The translations under genes were made by a program, and so were the position numbers. The notes below the pieces were generated by a model that was not told the DNA's origin, did not search any database, and was given only the letters and a program-made list of their open reading frames with translations. Positions 36,424-45,295 of a stretch of 64,000 nt of DNA are shown piece by piece; within the stretch, counting starts at the first letter, position 1, and each line of letters starts with the position of its first letter. Source of the stretch: Anaerofilum hominis (GTDB lineage Bacteria > Bacillota > Clostridia > Oscillospirales > Ruminococcaceae); NCBI RefSeq assembly GCF_014287275.1, contig NZ_JACONZ010000001.1:124001-188000 (forward strand). The letters are read 5' to 3'.

Positions 36424-37110
36424 TCAGGGCCCGGCGGCAGGCAGCAGGCCGCTGTCCGCCATCGAGGTGAACTCGCCGTCCGAGACGATGATGTGGTCCA
36501 GCAAACGCACGCCGATCAGGGCCAGCGCCTGCGCGGTCTTTTCAGTCGCCGCCCGGTCGTCTTTTGAGGGCAGCGGCAGGCCGCCGGGGTGATTGTGGGC
36601 CAGAATAACGCCCGTGGCGTTTGCCGCGACCGCCTCCTCCACCACTTTCTTGACCGTGATGGGGGCCGCGTTCACCGTGCCCTCGAACAGCTTTGCACAG
36701 CGCAGCACCCTGCGCCGGTCGTCCAGCAGCAGCAGATAGACCTCCTCGTTGCGGCTGCCCAGGAACCGGGGGGCCAGATATGCGCCCGCCTTGGCGCTGG
36801 AGGTGATGGCCTCGCCCCCGCGGGCGCGGTCGGCGGCATAATAGCCGGCGCAGGCCGCCACCAGCTTGAGCAGGCAGGCGGAGAGCGGGCCCATCCCCTC
36901 CACGCCGCAAAGGGCGTCGTAGGGCGCGTCCAGCACCCCGGAAAAGCTGCCGAAGCGCTGCAGCAGGCGGTGGGCGATCTCGTTGGTATCACACCGCCTG
37001 TGCGTAAAAAACAGCAGCAGTTCCAGCGCGTTCACCGGCGCAAAGCCGGAGAGTCCCTGATCCAGAAAGCGCTGGCGCAGCCGCTCCCGGTGGCCGTCGT
37101 GCACGCTCAA
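36424..37110 (-). CDS. radC: RadC (JAB/MPN metalloprotease-fold protein)
   Basis: A 228-aa RadC-family protein: N-terminal helix-hairpin-helix region (about 40-100) and a C-terminal JAB1/MPN domain with the zinc signature HNHPGG and SKDD. The family role is uncertain; the early link to recombination repair is not firmly supported. Start chosen at TTG 37110 (MSVHDGHRERLRQRF) because AGGGGGTG lies six bases upstream; a TTG at 37128 sits before that site. Single gene, facing away from the rluA-like gene. Confidence 0.9.
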   Translation of the reverse strand: MSVHDGHRERLRQRFLDQGLSGFAPVNALELLLFFTHRRCDTNEIAHRLLQRFGSFSGVLDAPYDALCGVEGMGPLSACLLKLVAACAGYYAADRARGGEAITSSAKAGAYLAPRFLGSRNEEVYLLLLDDRRRVLRCAKLFEGTVNAAPITVKKVVEEAVAANATGVILAHNHPGGLPLPSKDDRAATEKTAQALALIGVRLLDHIIVSDGEFTSMADSGLLPAAGP

Positions 37111-37133
37111 AATTGACACCCCCTGCAAACTGC

Positions 37134-37139
37134 ATTATA
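37134..37139 (-). promoter_or_regulatory. Possible radC -10 box
   Basis: A perfect TATAAT on the minus strand directly upstream of the radC ribosome site. No good -35 is visible, and the leader would be only about 17 nt. Confidence 0.35.
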
Positions 37140-37278
37140 CTGTTGCCAGTGTTTTTCGGCCCATTGCCCGCGCGGCGGCCCGCTCACCGGCGGCTGCCGT
37201 CCCCGCGCGGCAGGCCGTCCAATTTTATTTATTATATCTGAATCTTCTGCAATTTAAAAGAGATCGCGAGGGACCGTT

Positions 37279-38265
37279 GTGAAAAGTTTTACCGCCGGGC
37301 CGAATGAAAAAGGGGTCCGCCTTTCCCGCTTTGTGGAAAAGGTCACCGCCGGGCTGCCTGCCTCGCTGCTGCACAAGAGTTTCCGCAACCGCCGCATCAA
37401 GGTAAACGGCAAGCGGGCGGCGGCGGAATACCGCCTGTGCGAGGGGGACCTGGTCGAGCTCTACCTGAACGACGAATTCTTCCCCTGCGCCGCAGAAAAA
37501 AAAGCGGCGTCCCAAAAGCGTTCGCCGCTCAGGATCGTTTACGAGGATGAGAACATCTCGCTGCTCTACAAGCCCGTGCATCTTCTCTGCCACCCGGACC
37601 GCACCGGCGACGCCAATCTGGTGGACCGGTTTGTGGAGTATCTCAAAGAAAAAGGGGACTATGCGCCCGCCGGGGGCAGCCCGTTCCGTCCGGCGCTCTG
37701 CAACCGCCTGGACCGGGGCACCGAGGGTCTGGTGCTGGCCGCCAAGACCTATGCGGCCCTGCGGGACGGCACCGCGCTGGTGCGGGAGGGGCTGCTGCAC
37801 AAGCAATATCTTTGCATCGCCTCCGGCCGTCCGCCGGAGGGGACGCACACCGCTTATCTGGTAAAAGACGAGGCCAAAAACCGGGTGCGCGTCTTTCGCC
37901 GCCTGGCCGAGGGCCGCAAGGAGATCGTCACGGGCGTAAAGGTGCTGGAAGAAAGCCAGGGCCTTTCGCTGTGCGAGATCACCCTGTTCACCGGGCGAAC
38001 CCATCAGATCCGGGCGCATCTGGCCTTTCTCGGCTGCCCGCTGCTGGGCGATAAAAAATACGGCGATCCACAGCTGAACGCCGGTTTTCCCTCCCTGCAG
38101 GATCAGGCGCTCTGCGCTTTCCGGCTCGGCTTTGCCGAAACCATCCCGGCGGAAAATACGCTGCACGGGCTGGCGGGCAAGCGCTTTGAGCTGGAGGACT
38201 GCCGCGTTCTGCAGCTTTTCCGGCAGCTGAAAACAGGGGCCGCCCTTACCGGCGGACAGCCCTAG
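37279..38265 (+). CDS. RluA-family pseudouridine synthase
   Basis: A 328-aa RNA pseudouridine synthase: S4-like N-terminal domain (about 14-70) and catalytic domain with CNRLDRGTEGLVL, whose RLD aspartate is catalytic, and GRTHQIRAH. It is related to RluC/YhcT types and distinct from the RluD at 9430. GTG start with GAGGGA upstream. One of only two plus-strand genes; its neighbours radC (divergent) and the tandem repeat with a GyrI-like gene (convergent) isolate it. The uridine it modifies cannot be told. Confidence 0.9.
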   Translation: MKSFTAGPNEKGVRLSRFVEKVTAGLPASLLHKSFRNRRIKVNGKRAAAEYRLCEGDLVELYLNDEFFPCAAEKKAASQKRSPLRIVYEDENISLLYKPVHLLCHPDRTGDANLVDRFVEYLKEKGDYAPAGGSPFRPALCNRLDRGTEGLVLAAKTYAALRDGTALVREGLLHKQYLCIASGRPPEGTHTAYLVKDEAKNRVRVFRRLAEGRKEIVTGVKVLEESQGLSLCEITLFTGRTHQIRAHLAFLGCPLLGDKKYGDPQLNAGFPSLQDQALCAFRLGFAETIPAENTLHGLAGKRFELEDCRVLQLFRQLKTGAALTGGQP

Positions 38266-38289
38266 CCGCCGCGCGGCAGCCTGCGGGGG

Positions 38290-38402
38290 CGGCGGGGTGG
38301 CCTGCGGGGCGGCGGGGCGGTCTATGAGGGCGGCGGGGTGGCCTGCGGGGCGGCGGGACGGTCTATGAGGACGACGGCGTGGCTTGTGAGGGCGGCGGGG
38401 CG
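38290..38402. repeat. 41-bp GC-rich tandem repeat, about 2.7 copies
   Basis: Units start at 38290, 38331 and 38372. The first two units differ at two positions; the third is partial and more diverged. Each unit contains GGCCTGCGGGGCGGCGGG and TCTATGAGG. It sits between the convergent rluA-like and GyrI-like genes and touches the 3' end of the latter. Confidence 0.85.
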
Positions 38403-38405
38403 CTT

Positions 38406-38807
38406 TCAGCGCACGACGTCCCGGGCCTTCTCAAAAACTTTTCCCCGCCGGACACAGGCGCCGCCCGGCCCGATCTTGGCGGCCAGAACCTGTCGCCGGC
38501 CGTTCCCCCAGGCCGGTCCAGGAGCTCTTCCTCTCAGCAAAAAGCAGCGGCAGGCCGGATAGCGAAAGACCTCGCAGCCGTCCGGCGCGGCGCTCCGCAG
38601 GGGAAAGCCCACCATATTGTCGTTCTTTCCCTTCGCGTCAAAGCCAAAGCAGAGCCCAAGCAGCGGGCTGTCCGGCCCAGCCAGGTGCCGGAGCGCTTTT
38701 AGGCCGCCGTCTGCTTTGAGCTGCGGCCAGACGCCTCCGGCTTCGGGCGTGACCCCGCGGACGCCCGCCACGGCAAAGGCGTCCCTGCACACGATCTCGT
38801 ATTCCAA
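38406..38807 (-). CDS. GyrI-like small-molecule-binding protein, C-terminus abnormal
   Basis: A 133-aa protein whose first 85 or so residues match GyrI-like/AraC effector-binding domains (AVAGVRGVTPEAGG, LLGLCFGFDAKGKNDNMVGF, PDGCEVFRYPA). After RYPA the usual Trp/Phe-rich strand and final helix are replaced by an Arg/Gly/Pro/Cys-rich tail, and the total is shorter than the usual ~150-160 aa. This suggests a frameshift or 3' replacement next to the tandem repeat, so it may be a decaying gene. Last gene of the hydrolase operon; family members bind small amphipathic ligands or hydrolyse them. Confidence 0.6.
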   Translation of the reverse strand: MEYEIVCRDAFAVAGVRGVTPEAGGVWPQLKADGGLKALRHLAGPDSPLLGLCFGFDAKGKNDNMVGFPLRSAAPDGCEVFRYPACRCFLLRGRAPGPAWGNGRRQVLAAKIGPGGACVRRGKVFEKARDVVR

Positions 38808-38870
38808 TCCGACGACCTCCCCGCTTGCCGATATGTGCGCTGCCCGCGCCGGCCTGCCGCGGCCCGCGCT

Positions 38871-39893
38871 TTACCCGCGGTCCGCCAGCGCCTTGACGTC
38901 CCGGGCCAGCTGTTCCAGCTCGATGCCGTTTTGGCGCTCCAGATACGGCAGATACTCCGCGGGCATGGAACCCGCGCCGTTCAGCGCGCCCAGAATGCCG
39001 CCGATCATGGTAGCCACTGTGTCGGTATCGTCGCCGATGTTCACGCCGCCGCAGATCGCTTCCAGCGTATCCCCCTTGGCGGCGACCATCAGGCCGAACA
39101 CGGCCGGTACGGCTTCCGCGGCCATCAGCCCGGAGCCGATATAAGCGCCGATCTGGTCGATCGCCTCGTCCATGTCATGGGCGAACAGCCCGATGGCGAT
39201 CGCCATCTTCATCCGTTTTTCCACGCTGGCCCCGGCGTTGGTGTGCACAGCGCCGCCCAGGCGCTCTCCCTCCCGCGCGCCGTAGAGGCCGGCCTGCACG
39301 ACGTCGAAAAGGGTTGCTCCCTCCCGCAGGGCGGCGGCGGTGGCGGCGGCCACGGCCGCTGCGCCCGACAGCGCGATCTGGTTGGAATGGGTGAGCCGGC
39401 ACACCGTGAGTGCGTCCGCGATGGCTTTGTCCAAATCCCCGCCGCTGAACAGGGCGATGGGGGCGGATTTCATGGCCGCGCCGTTGGTGGACTGGCCGTT
39501 CTCATTCACTGGCACAAAGCCGTCGGCAGCGGGCACGGCCTCCCCTTTCAGCGCGGCCACATGGGCGCGGGTGGTGGGGCCGGCAAAGCGGGCGAACCAT
39601 TTTTCCACGCCGGACCACTCCAACAGGGCCTGCTTTGCGACCTCCCCGGTCACCGCGCCGCCGTTGTCGGCAATGGCGCGGGCGGTCACATACGCCACGG
39701 AAAAATCATCGGTCACCTGTCCCGGCTCGCTCCCGCGCGCAAAAGTGTCCTTGGGGGGCTTTTCAAACGTCCTCACGTCCCCGCCGAACAGCTCGTGGAT
39801 CTGCGCCCGGGTGCGGATCTCGGTGGCAGCCCCCATGGCGTCCCCGGCGGCCGCCCCTACCAGGCAGCCCAGTATTTTGTCATATGCGATCAT
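38871..39893 (-). CDS. ADP-ribosylglycohydrolase-family protein, copy 1
   Basis: A 340-aa all-helical DraG/ARH-fold hydrolase. Metal-site motifs are intact: GDAMG near 17-21, TDD at 61-63 and DTDT at 289-292. Family enzymes cleave N- or O-glycosidic bonds of ADP-ribosylated proteins or small ribosides using two Mg ions. Here the gene starts six bases after a PfkB kinase gene and lies in an operon with a nucleoside-type ABC importer, so a free riboside or N-glycoside is a more likely substrate than a modified protein (inference). One of three paralogues in the operon. Confidence 0.9.
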   Translation of the reverse strand: MIAYDKILGCLVGAAAGDAMGAATEIRTRAQIHELFGGDVRTFEKPPKDTFARGSEPGQVTDDFSVAYVTARAIADNGGAVTGEVAKQALLEWSGVEKWFARFAGPTTRAHVAALKGEAVPAADGFVPVNENGQSTNGAAMKSAPIALFSGGDLDKAIADALTVCRLTHSNQIALSGAAAVAAATAAALREGATLFDVVQAGLYGAREGERLGGAVHTNAGASVEKRMKMAIAIGLFAHDMDEAIDQIGAYIGSGLMAAEAVPAVFGLMVAAKGDTLEAICGGVNIGDDTDTVATMIGGILGALNGAGSMPAEYLPYLERQNGIELEQLARDVKALADRG

Positions 39894-39899
39894 TGTGAT

Positions 39900-40865
39900 C
39901 TACCTCCTTTGTTGATCGGTACACAGCGCTTCCCTGCCCAGCAGGTCGGCGTTCTGCCTCATAAAATCCCGCACGTTCTCTTCACTGGTGATGCCGCTGC
40001 GCGGCCCCTGGGCCATTACAGCCATGTTGGCCGCCGCAGTGGCAAAGCCGGCGCTCTCCCGCAGCCCCCATCCCTGGCTGAGGCCAAAGACAAAGCTGCT
40101 GTTGAAGGTGTCCCCGGCGCCGGTCGTGTCCACGACCGGCACGTCGTAGGCGGGCACTGCAAACCGCCCCTGCCGCGTGACGACGGCACAGCCCTCCTTG
40201 CCCAGGGTCTCCACCACGATCTGCACCCCCATGCCGAACAGCCGCCGCAGCAGTTCATCTTCGCTGCCGCCCGCCTGGAACAGCGCCAGGCTGTGTTCGT
40301 TGAAAAACGCGGTGTGGACGTGCCTCATGTACTTTTCCCACCCCTCCACATAGGTGGAGGGCTCGTTGTCCAGCACGATCTTCACGCCGTGGGCTTTCAT
40401 CTCGCAGAACAGCCCCGGCGCATCTTCAAAGCGCTCCATGCACTGCAGCGTGGTGTAGACGAACCCCGCCCCGTTTAAAAAACGCCGCTGCTCATCCTCC
40501 AGCCGCAGGCGCCGCTCTTCCCCCTCCACCACAAGGATGGTGCGGTCGGCGCGGCTTTGAAAGATCACGCACTTGCCGTCGTGATGGTCTTCCAGCAGGA
40601 TCATGCGGGAGACGTCCACCCCGTGGGCTTTCAGATCGTCCAGCAGGAAATCGGTGGTCCCGCCCCTGCCCATCCCGTAAAAGCAATAGGTCTTTGGCCC
40701 GTAGCCCGCAAACACGCAGGCGGCGTTGGCGATCATACCGCCAGGCACATTGCCCGCAAACCGGCCGACAAATTTGTCCCCCTCGCGCGGCCAATGCTCC
40801 ACGGTGTAATACTCGTCGATGCAGGGCCCTCCGATGAACACGACGTAATCTTCGCGTTGCTCCAT
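39900..40865 (-). CDS. PfkB-family sugar/nucleoside kinase
   Basis: A 321-aa ribokinase-fold kinase. N-terminal substrate side: FIGGPCIDEYY and the GG motif in NVPGGMIANAA; C-terminal ATP and catalytic motif DTTGAGDTFNSSF (the aspartate of GAGD is the base). The start is the ATG at 40865 with GAGGA nine bases up. Flanked on both sides by ADP-ribosylglycohydrolase genes; the pair recalls E. coli yegU (hydrolase)-yegV (kinase). Likely phosphorylates the sugar released by the hydrolases, or the imported nucleoside; which one cannot be read from sequence. Confidence 0.9.
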   Translation of the reverse strand: MEQREDYVVFIGGPCIDEYYTVEHWPREGDKFVGRFAGNVPGGMIANAACVFAGYGPKTYCFYGMGRGGTTDFLLDDLKAHGVDVSRMILLEDHHDGKCVIFQSRADRTILVVEGEERRLRLEDEQRRFLNGAGFVYTTLQCMERFEDAPGLFCEMKAHGVKIVLDNEPSTYVEGWEKYMRHVHTAFFNEHSLALFQAGGSEDELLRRLFGMGVQIVVETLGKEGCAVVTRQGRFAVPAYDVPVVDTTGAGDTFNSSFVFGLSQGWGLRESAGFATAAANMAVMAQGPRSGITSEENVRDFMRQNADLLGREALCTDQQRR

Positions 40866-40899
40866 GACGTTCGTTCCTCTTTTCGAAGTTTGCTCGGGT

Positions 40900-41925
40900 T
40901 CAGCCGGTGACCCGGTCGACCTCTTCCACCGCCTGACGGATATCCATATCATTGACCTCGCTCAGAAACGGCAGGTGCTGCGGCGGGATCTCGCCCGCCC
41001 CGGAAAAAGCCCCGCAGAGCGCGCCGGTGATGGCGGCCACCGTGTCGGTGTCGTTGCCGCAGTTCACGCCCATATAGACGCCGTCCATCACCCTGCCCTG
41101 CGCCGCCACAAAGAAGCCGAACGCGGCGGGGATGGCCTCGTTGGCGTTGAGGCCTGTGCCCACAATGTCGGTCATCTCCTGCAGCAGCCGGTCAAAGTCG
41201 TGCGCATAGCAGGTGCCGATGGTCACGGCCATGCGGATGCGCTGCTCGACGCTGGCGCCCGCAGAGGAGCGCGCGAACCGCCAGGAGCGGGCATAGCCCT
41301 CCCGCGCTCCGTACAGGCCCGCTTTCACCACATCCGCCACAGTGGAATTCTGCGCCATGCCGGCCGCCACGCCGGCCGCCACCGCGCAGGCCGCGGACAG
41401 CGCCACCGGGTTGTCGTGGGAGACCTGACACATGAGGATAGCGTCGTCGATGGCCTTGTCGAGATTGCCGCTGTTGAAAACGCCTGCGACCCATGCTTTC
41501 ATGCCCGCCCCGTTGGTGGCCCAGGCGTTGCGGCAGCAGGCATAATCCTGTGCATCGTCCACCGGCTCCCCCTTGCACAGGGCAATGGCGCGCTTGCTGG
41601 TGGGGCCGGAATGGTTGATGTAATAGCGGTCGTAGGACGACCACTCAATGAGCGCGTCGGTGGCCGCCTGGCGGGTGATCCCCCCGGCACGGGCAAAGGC
41701 GCGGGCGCTGAGATAGCTGACTGAAAAATCGTCGGTAAACTGGCCTTTGGGCTGGCCCGCGCTGAGGGTGTCGGGCAGCGGCAGGCAATAATCCCGCACA
41801 TAGTCCCCGCCCCCCACATGCTCCTTGATCAGCGCGATGGGCCGCGTCTCGGTGGGGGCGCCCATGGCATCCCCGATCGCACAGCCCAGGAAGGCGCCCA
41901 TGATCCGGTCATACTTTGTCGTCAT
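40900..41925 (-). CDS. ADP-ribosylglycohydrolase-family protein, copy 2
   Basis: A 341-aa ARH-fold protein, the same length as copies 1 and 3 but clearly diverged. GDAMG is near 18-22, TDD at 64-66 and DTDT at 292-295, so the metal site looks functional. It differs by an Asn before DTDT where the others have Asp, and by a longer N-terminal loop with DYVRDYCLPLPDT. ATG start. It lies between copy 3 and the kinase with short gaps, consistent with one transcript. Confidence 0.9.
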   Translation of the reverse strand: MTTKYDRIMGAFLGCAIGDAMGAPTETRPIALIKEHVGGGDYVRDYCLPLPDTLSAGQPKGQFTDDFSVSYLSARAFARAGGITRQAATDALIEWSSYDRYYINHSGPTSKRAIALCKGEPVDDAQDYACCRNAWATNGAGMKAWVAGVFNSGNLDKAIDDAILMCQVSHDNPVALSAACAVAAGVAAGMAQNSTVADVVKAGLYGAREGYARSWRFARSSAGASVEQRIRMAVTIGTCYAHDFDRLLQEMTDIVGTGLNANEAIPAAFGFFVAAQGRVMDGVYMGVNCGNDTDTVAAITGALCGAFSGAGEIPPQHLPFLSEVNDMDIRQAVEEVDRVTG

Positions 41926-41939
41926 CTTCTCATTCCTCC

Positions 41940-42962
41940 CTACTTCAGCAGCGCGTCGATGCCGAGCGCGAGTTTCTGCAGCTCAAAATCATTCATCTTT
42001 TCGATCATCTGCAGGTACCGGGCGGGGATGCGTTCCACCCCGCACAGCGCGCCCACGATATAACCCGCCATACAGGCCACGGTGTCGGTGTCGTCCCCGG
42101 CGTTGACCGCCATGTGGATCGTCTGCATGACGTCGCCCGCGGTGGCGGCGATGTAGCCGAACGCCGCCGGCACGGCCTCGTTGGCCGGCAGCCCGCCGCC
42201 GATCTCCTCTGAGATCACCGTCATGGCTTTTTCAAAATCGCCCTGATACCGCAGGCCGATCTCCACCGCGCGGCAGATGCGTTTTTCCACGCTGGCCCCG
42301 GCGACCGGGCGGGCAAACTTTTCAGCCCGCTTAAACCCCTCGGCTGCGCCGTAAAGGCCGGCCTGGATGACCTCAAAATAGCTCACGCGGCTGTCCATCG
42401 CCCGCGCCGTGGCGGCGGCGATGGCGGCGGCGCCCGACAGGGCGATGGTGTTGTCGTGGGTCACCCGGCACATCACCAAAGCGTCGTCGACGGCTTTGTC
42501 CACGTCGCCGGCGTCGAACAGGCCCACGCAGCCCACCTTCATCGGCGCGCCGTTGGAGGCGCGGCTGTTGTGGCACAGCAGCCGGTCGTGCTTGTCGGGC
42601 GGCAGCGGGATCCCCCTGATCTTGGCGATGGCGGCGCGGGTGGTCGGGCCCGCGCACTGGGAATACAGCGGGTGTTCGCTCCACCGGATCACCGCCTGCG
42701 CCGCGACCTCTTCGGTCACCACGCCGCCGTTTTTTAGAATGTCCTCGGCGGAAAAATACGAGACGGAAAAATCGTCGGTCACCATGCCCGCTTTGGCCCA
42801 GTGGGCCCAGGTGTCCTCCGGCGGCTGCACAATGTCGGTGACGTAACCGCCGAACCGCTCTTTGATCATGCCCGTGGTGCGGATCTCGGTCGCCGCGCCC
42901 ATCGCGTCCCCCACGGCGGCCGCAAGCAGCCCGCCGAGGATTTTAGATTGCCGTACAGTCAT
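41940..42962 (-). CDS. ADP-ribosylglycohydrolase-family protein, copy 3
   Basis: A 340-aa ARH-fold protein and the first of the three in transcription order. GDAMG near 18-22, TDD at 62-64, DTDT at 291-294. By eye it is closer to copy 1 (shared GAATEIRT and GDDTDTVA) than to copy 2. A 187-bp gap with no evident terminator separates it from the permease gene upstream. ATG start. Confidence 0.9.
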   Translation of the reverse strand: MTVRQSKILGGLLAAAVGDAMGAATEIRTTGMIKERFGGYVTDIVQPPEDTWAHWAKAGMVTDDFSVSYFSAEDILKNGGVVTEEVAAQAVIRWSEHPLYSQCAGPTTRAAIAKIRGIPLPPDKHDRLLCHNSRASNGAPMKVGCVGLFDAGDVDKAVDDALVMCRVTHDNTIALSGAAAIAAATARAMDSRVSYFEVIQAGLYGAAEGFKRAEKFARPVAGASVEKRICRAVEIGLRYQGDFEKAMTVISEEIGGGLPANEAVPAAFGYIAATAGDVMQTIHMAVNAGDDTDTVACMAGYIVGALCGVERIPARYLQMIEKMNDFELQKLALGIDALLK

Positions 42963-43149
42963 GCCTTAACCTCCTAAATAGTGACATATTGATATTTTTG
43001 CCCCGCCGCAGCGCAGGCGCGGGCCCTCCTCCCGGAAACGCCGCGCCCTTGCCGCTTTTGCGGCAAAATACCGCCCTGCATCCGGCGCGCGGAAAACTCC
43101 GTCCCCGCAGCGCCGGGCTGCCGTTTTTTCAAGCCCCGCGGGGCCCCGC

Positions 43150-44070
43150 TCACGACGCCTCAAAACGCCCAAAGCTTTTGATGTTCTTCAGGTGGGTGAG
43201 GAACAGGACCAGCAGCACGGCCAGATAGGGCAGCATGCTGATGACCTGGCTGTAGACATCGAAGCCGGACCAGGTCAGGGTCAGCGCGTCGCAGTAAGCA
43301 AAGATAAAGCCGCAGAGCATCGCCTTGAGCGGATTGCCCCCCGCCACCATCGCCGAGGCCAGCACCATAAAGCCGCGCCCGCCCGTCATGTTTTCTGAGA
43401 ACATGGCCAGCGAATTGAGCGAGATAAAGGTGCCGGACAGGCCCATGCAGGCCCCGGAGAGCAGCATGGCGATCCAGGAATATTTCATCACGCTCACCCC
43501 CGCCGTCTCGGCGGCCCGCCGGTTGAGCCCCACCGCGCGGATGCGCACGCCAAAGGGGGTCTTGTACATCACGACCCAGGCGATGAGCATCAGCAGCGGC
43601 CCCAGATAGACCAGGATGGTCTGCTGATTGAAAATTTTGCCAAGATACGGGATGTCCCGCAGGATGGGCACGTCGATGGGAGAAAAGCTGACCGCGCCCA
43701 CATTGGTCGCGCCGCGGGTGTGGAAGATCGCCACCAGCAGCATGGTGGTCAGGCCCCAGCCGCTCAGGTTGAAGCCCACGCCGGTGATCAGACCGTTCGC
43801 CCCGGCGTGAAATACCAGCACCCCGTACAGAAACGACAGCACCGTGCCTGCGACCACCCCGAACAGCGCGCCGATAAAAGCGCTGTGGAACAGATAACTG
43901 CCCAGCAGGGCGAAGAAAGCCGAGATCATCATAAAGCTTTCCAGCGCGATGTTCATGATGCCCGCCTTGTTGGAAAAGCAGTAACCGGCCAGCCCCAGCA
44001 GCAGGGGGGCGCTCAGGCGGAAAGTCGCGCTGAGGGTGATGGTGGAGTACATGGCCTGAATGTATTCCAT
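43150..44070 (-). CDS. Nucleoside-type ABC permease (NupQ/YufQ-like)
   Basis: A 306-aa permease of the BPD_transp_2 family with about eight to nine membrane segments. N-terminal ATFRLSAPLLLGLAGYCFSNKAGIMNIALES and the cytoplasmic coupling loop with RAVGLNRRAAETAGV are typical of the second permease of BMP/NupNOPQ systems. Partner of the permease at 44192, the ATPase at 45292 and the lipoprotein at 46988. ATG start. Confidence 0.92.
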   Translation of the reverse strand: MEYIQAMYSTITLSATFRLSAPLLLGLAGYCFSNKAGIMNIALESFMMISAFFALLGSYLFHSAFIGALFGVVAGTVLSFLYGVLVFHAGANGLITGVGFNLSGWGLTTMLLVAIFHTRGATNVGAVSFSPIDVPILRDIPYLGKIFNQQTILVYLGPLLMLIAWVVMYKTPFGVRIRAVGLNRRAAETAGVSVMKYSWIAMLLSGACMGLSGTFISLNSLAMFSENMTGGRGFMVLASAMVAGGNPLKAMLCGFIFAYCDALTLTWSGFDVYSQVISMLPYLAVLLVLFLTHLKNIKSFGRFEAS

Positions 44071-44191
44071 TTTTTATACTCCTCCTTTCGCAGGGACCCG
44101 GGCCCCGCGGGCAAGCGGCCCCCGCCTGCCCGCCCGGCCGCCCGGGCTGGGGACGCAGCGCCGTCCTGTGCGTGTTTCAAAGAGATGAAAA

Positions 44192-45295
44192 TCAGTTTTC
44201 AAGCTTCCGCGCCTCCTCTTCCACCATTTTTTTACGCGCCCGCCAGCCAAGATATTTGCGGTAGAGCATGCCGTAATCGATCGAGATAAACAGCACGAAC
44301 AGCGCCTGCAGCAGATTGATGATATAGCGGTTGAGCGTGGTGGTGCGCTCCATGTGCAGCGCGCCCGCCTTAAAGGCCGCCCAGATCAGGGAGACCACCA
44401 GCACGCCCAGAGGGCTGTTGGAGGCCACGCGGGTGATCATGACGCCGTCCCAGCCCAGGTTGGAGCTGAAGCGGGAGATAAAGCGGTTGTTGACCCCGAT
44501 GGTCTCGGCGGAGCCGCACAGGCCCGCGATAAAGCCGGACACCAGGAAGATAATGATGAACATCTTGTTGGCGTTGACGCCGCCCACCCGGGCAAACTTC
44601 AGGTTTTCGCCCACCTGCTTGAGCTCGTAGCCGGTCAGCGTGTACCTGTAGAGCAGATAGACGCACAGCACCACCGCCACGGCCACAAAGATGCCCGTGG
44701 TGGCCGACGTGCCCGGGATGAGCGGGGTGAGCTTGGCGCTGTCGTGGATGAGCGGGGTCATGATGCTGTTGGTGCCCAGCGCCTTTGCGCCCGAGATCAC
44801 CAGCAAAGTGAGCAGCTCGGTGAAAAAGATCGCGACATAGTTCAGCAGCAGCGTGGTGATGACCTCGTCCACCTTGAACAGCAGTTTGAGAAAAGCGGGC
44901 AGCATGGCCCAGAGCATGCCGGCCAGGCCGCCGGCCAGCAGGCAGAACAGCGGGTGCAGCACCGGAGGCAGCGAGACCATATAGCCCGCGCAACCGGCCA
45001 CAAAGCCGCCCAGATACAGCTGGCCCTCCAGCCCCAGGTTCATGACGCCGGATTTGAAAGCCACCAGCGCCGCCGACCCCACCAGCATGCAGGGCACCGC
45101 CCAGTGCAGGGTGTTGCCGATCGCCGCCCGGGAGCCGAACGCGCCGCGGAAGATCTCCACAAACGCGGCGGCGGGGTTTTCGCCCTGCAGCAGGATCATA
45201 ACAGCCCCCACCGCCAGCGTCGCGACCAGCGACAGGCCGTATTTCATCAGGCTGATCTTGCCGTCCTCACTCAGTGTAAACCTCAGTTTTTTCAT
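44192..45295 (-). CDS. Nucleoside-type ABC permease (NupP/YufP-like)
   Basis: A 367-aa permease with about nine to ten membrane segments and family blocks FKSGVMNLGLEGQLYLGGFVAG and KFARVGGVNANK. It forms the heterodimeric channel with the 306-aa permease. Its ATG overlaps the ATPase stop by 4 bp, so translation is coupled. A 121-bp gap follows before the second permease. Confidence 0.92.
   Translation of the reverse strand: MKKLRFTLSEDGKISLMKYGLSLVATLAVGAVMILLQGENPAAAFVEIFRGAFGSRAAIGNTLHWAVPCMLVGSAALVAFKSGVMNLGLEGQLYLGGFVAGCAGYMVSLPPVLHPLFCLLAGGLAGMLWAMLPAFLKLLFKVDEVITTLLLNYVAIFFTELLTLLVISGAKALGTNSIMTPLIHDSAKLTPLIPGTSATTGIFVAVAVVLCVYLLYRYTLTGYELKQVGENLKFARVGGVNANKMFIIIFLVSGFIAGLCGSAETIGVNNRFISRFSSNLGWDGVMITRVASNSPLGVLVVSLIWAAFKAGALHMERTTTLNRYIINLLQALFVLFISIDYGMLYRKYLGWRARKKMVEEEARKLEN

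Noticed and set aside
37225..38166. 313-codon minus-strand frame opposite the rluA-like gene
   Set aside because: The plus-strand product has clear pseudouridine synthase motifs; the opposite frame has none.
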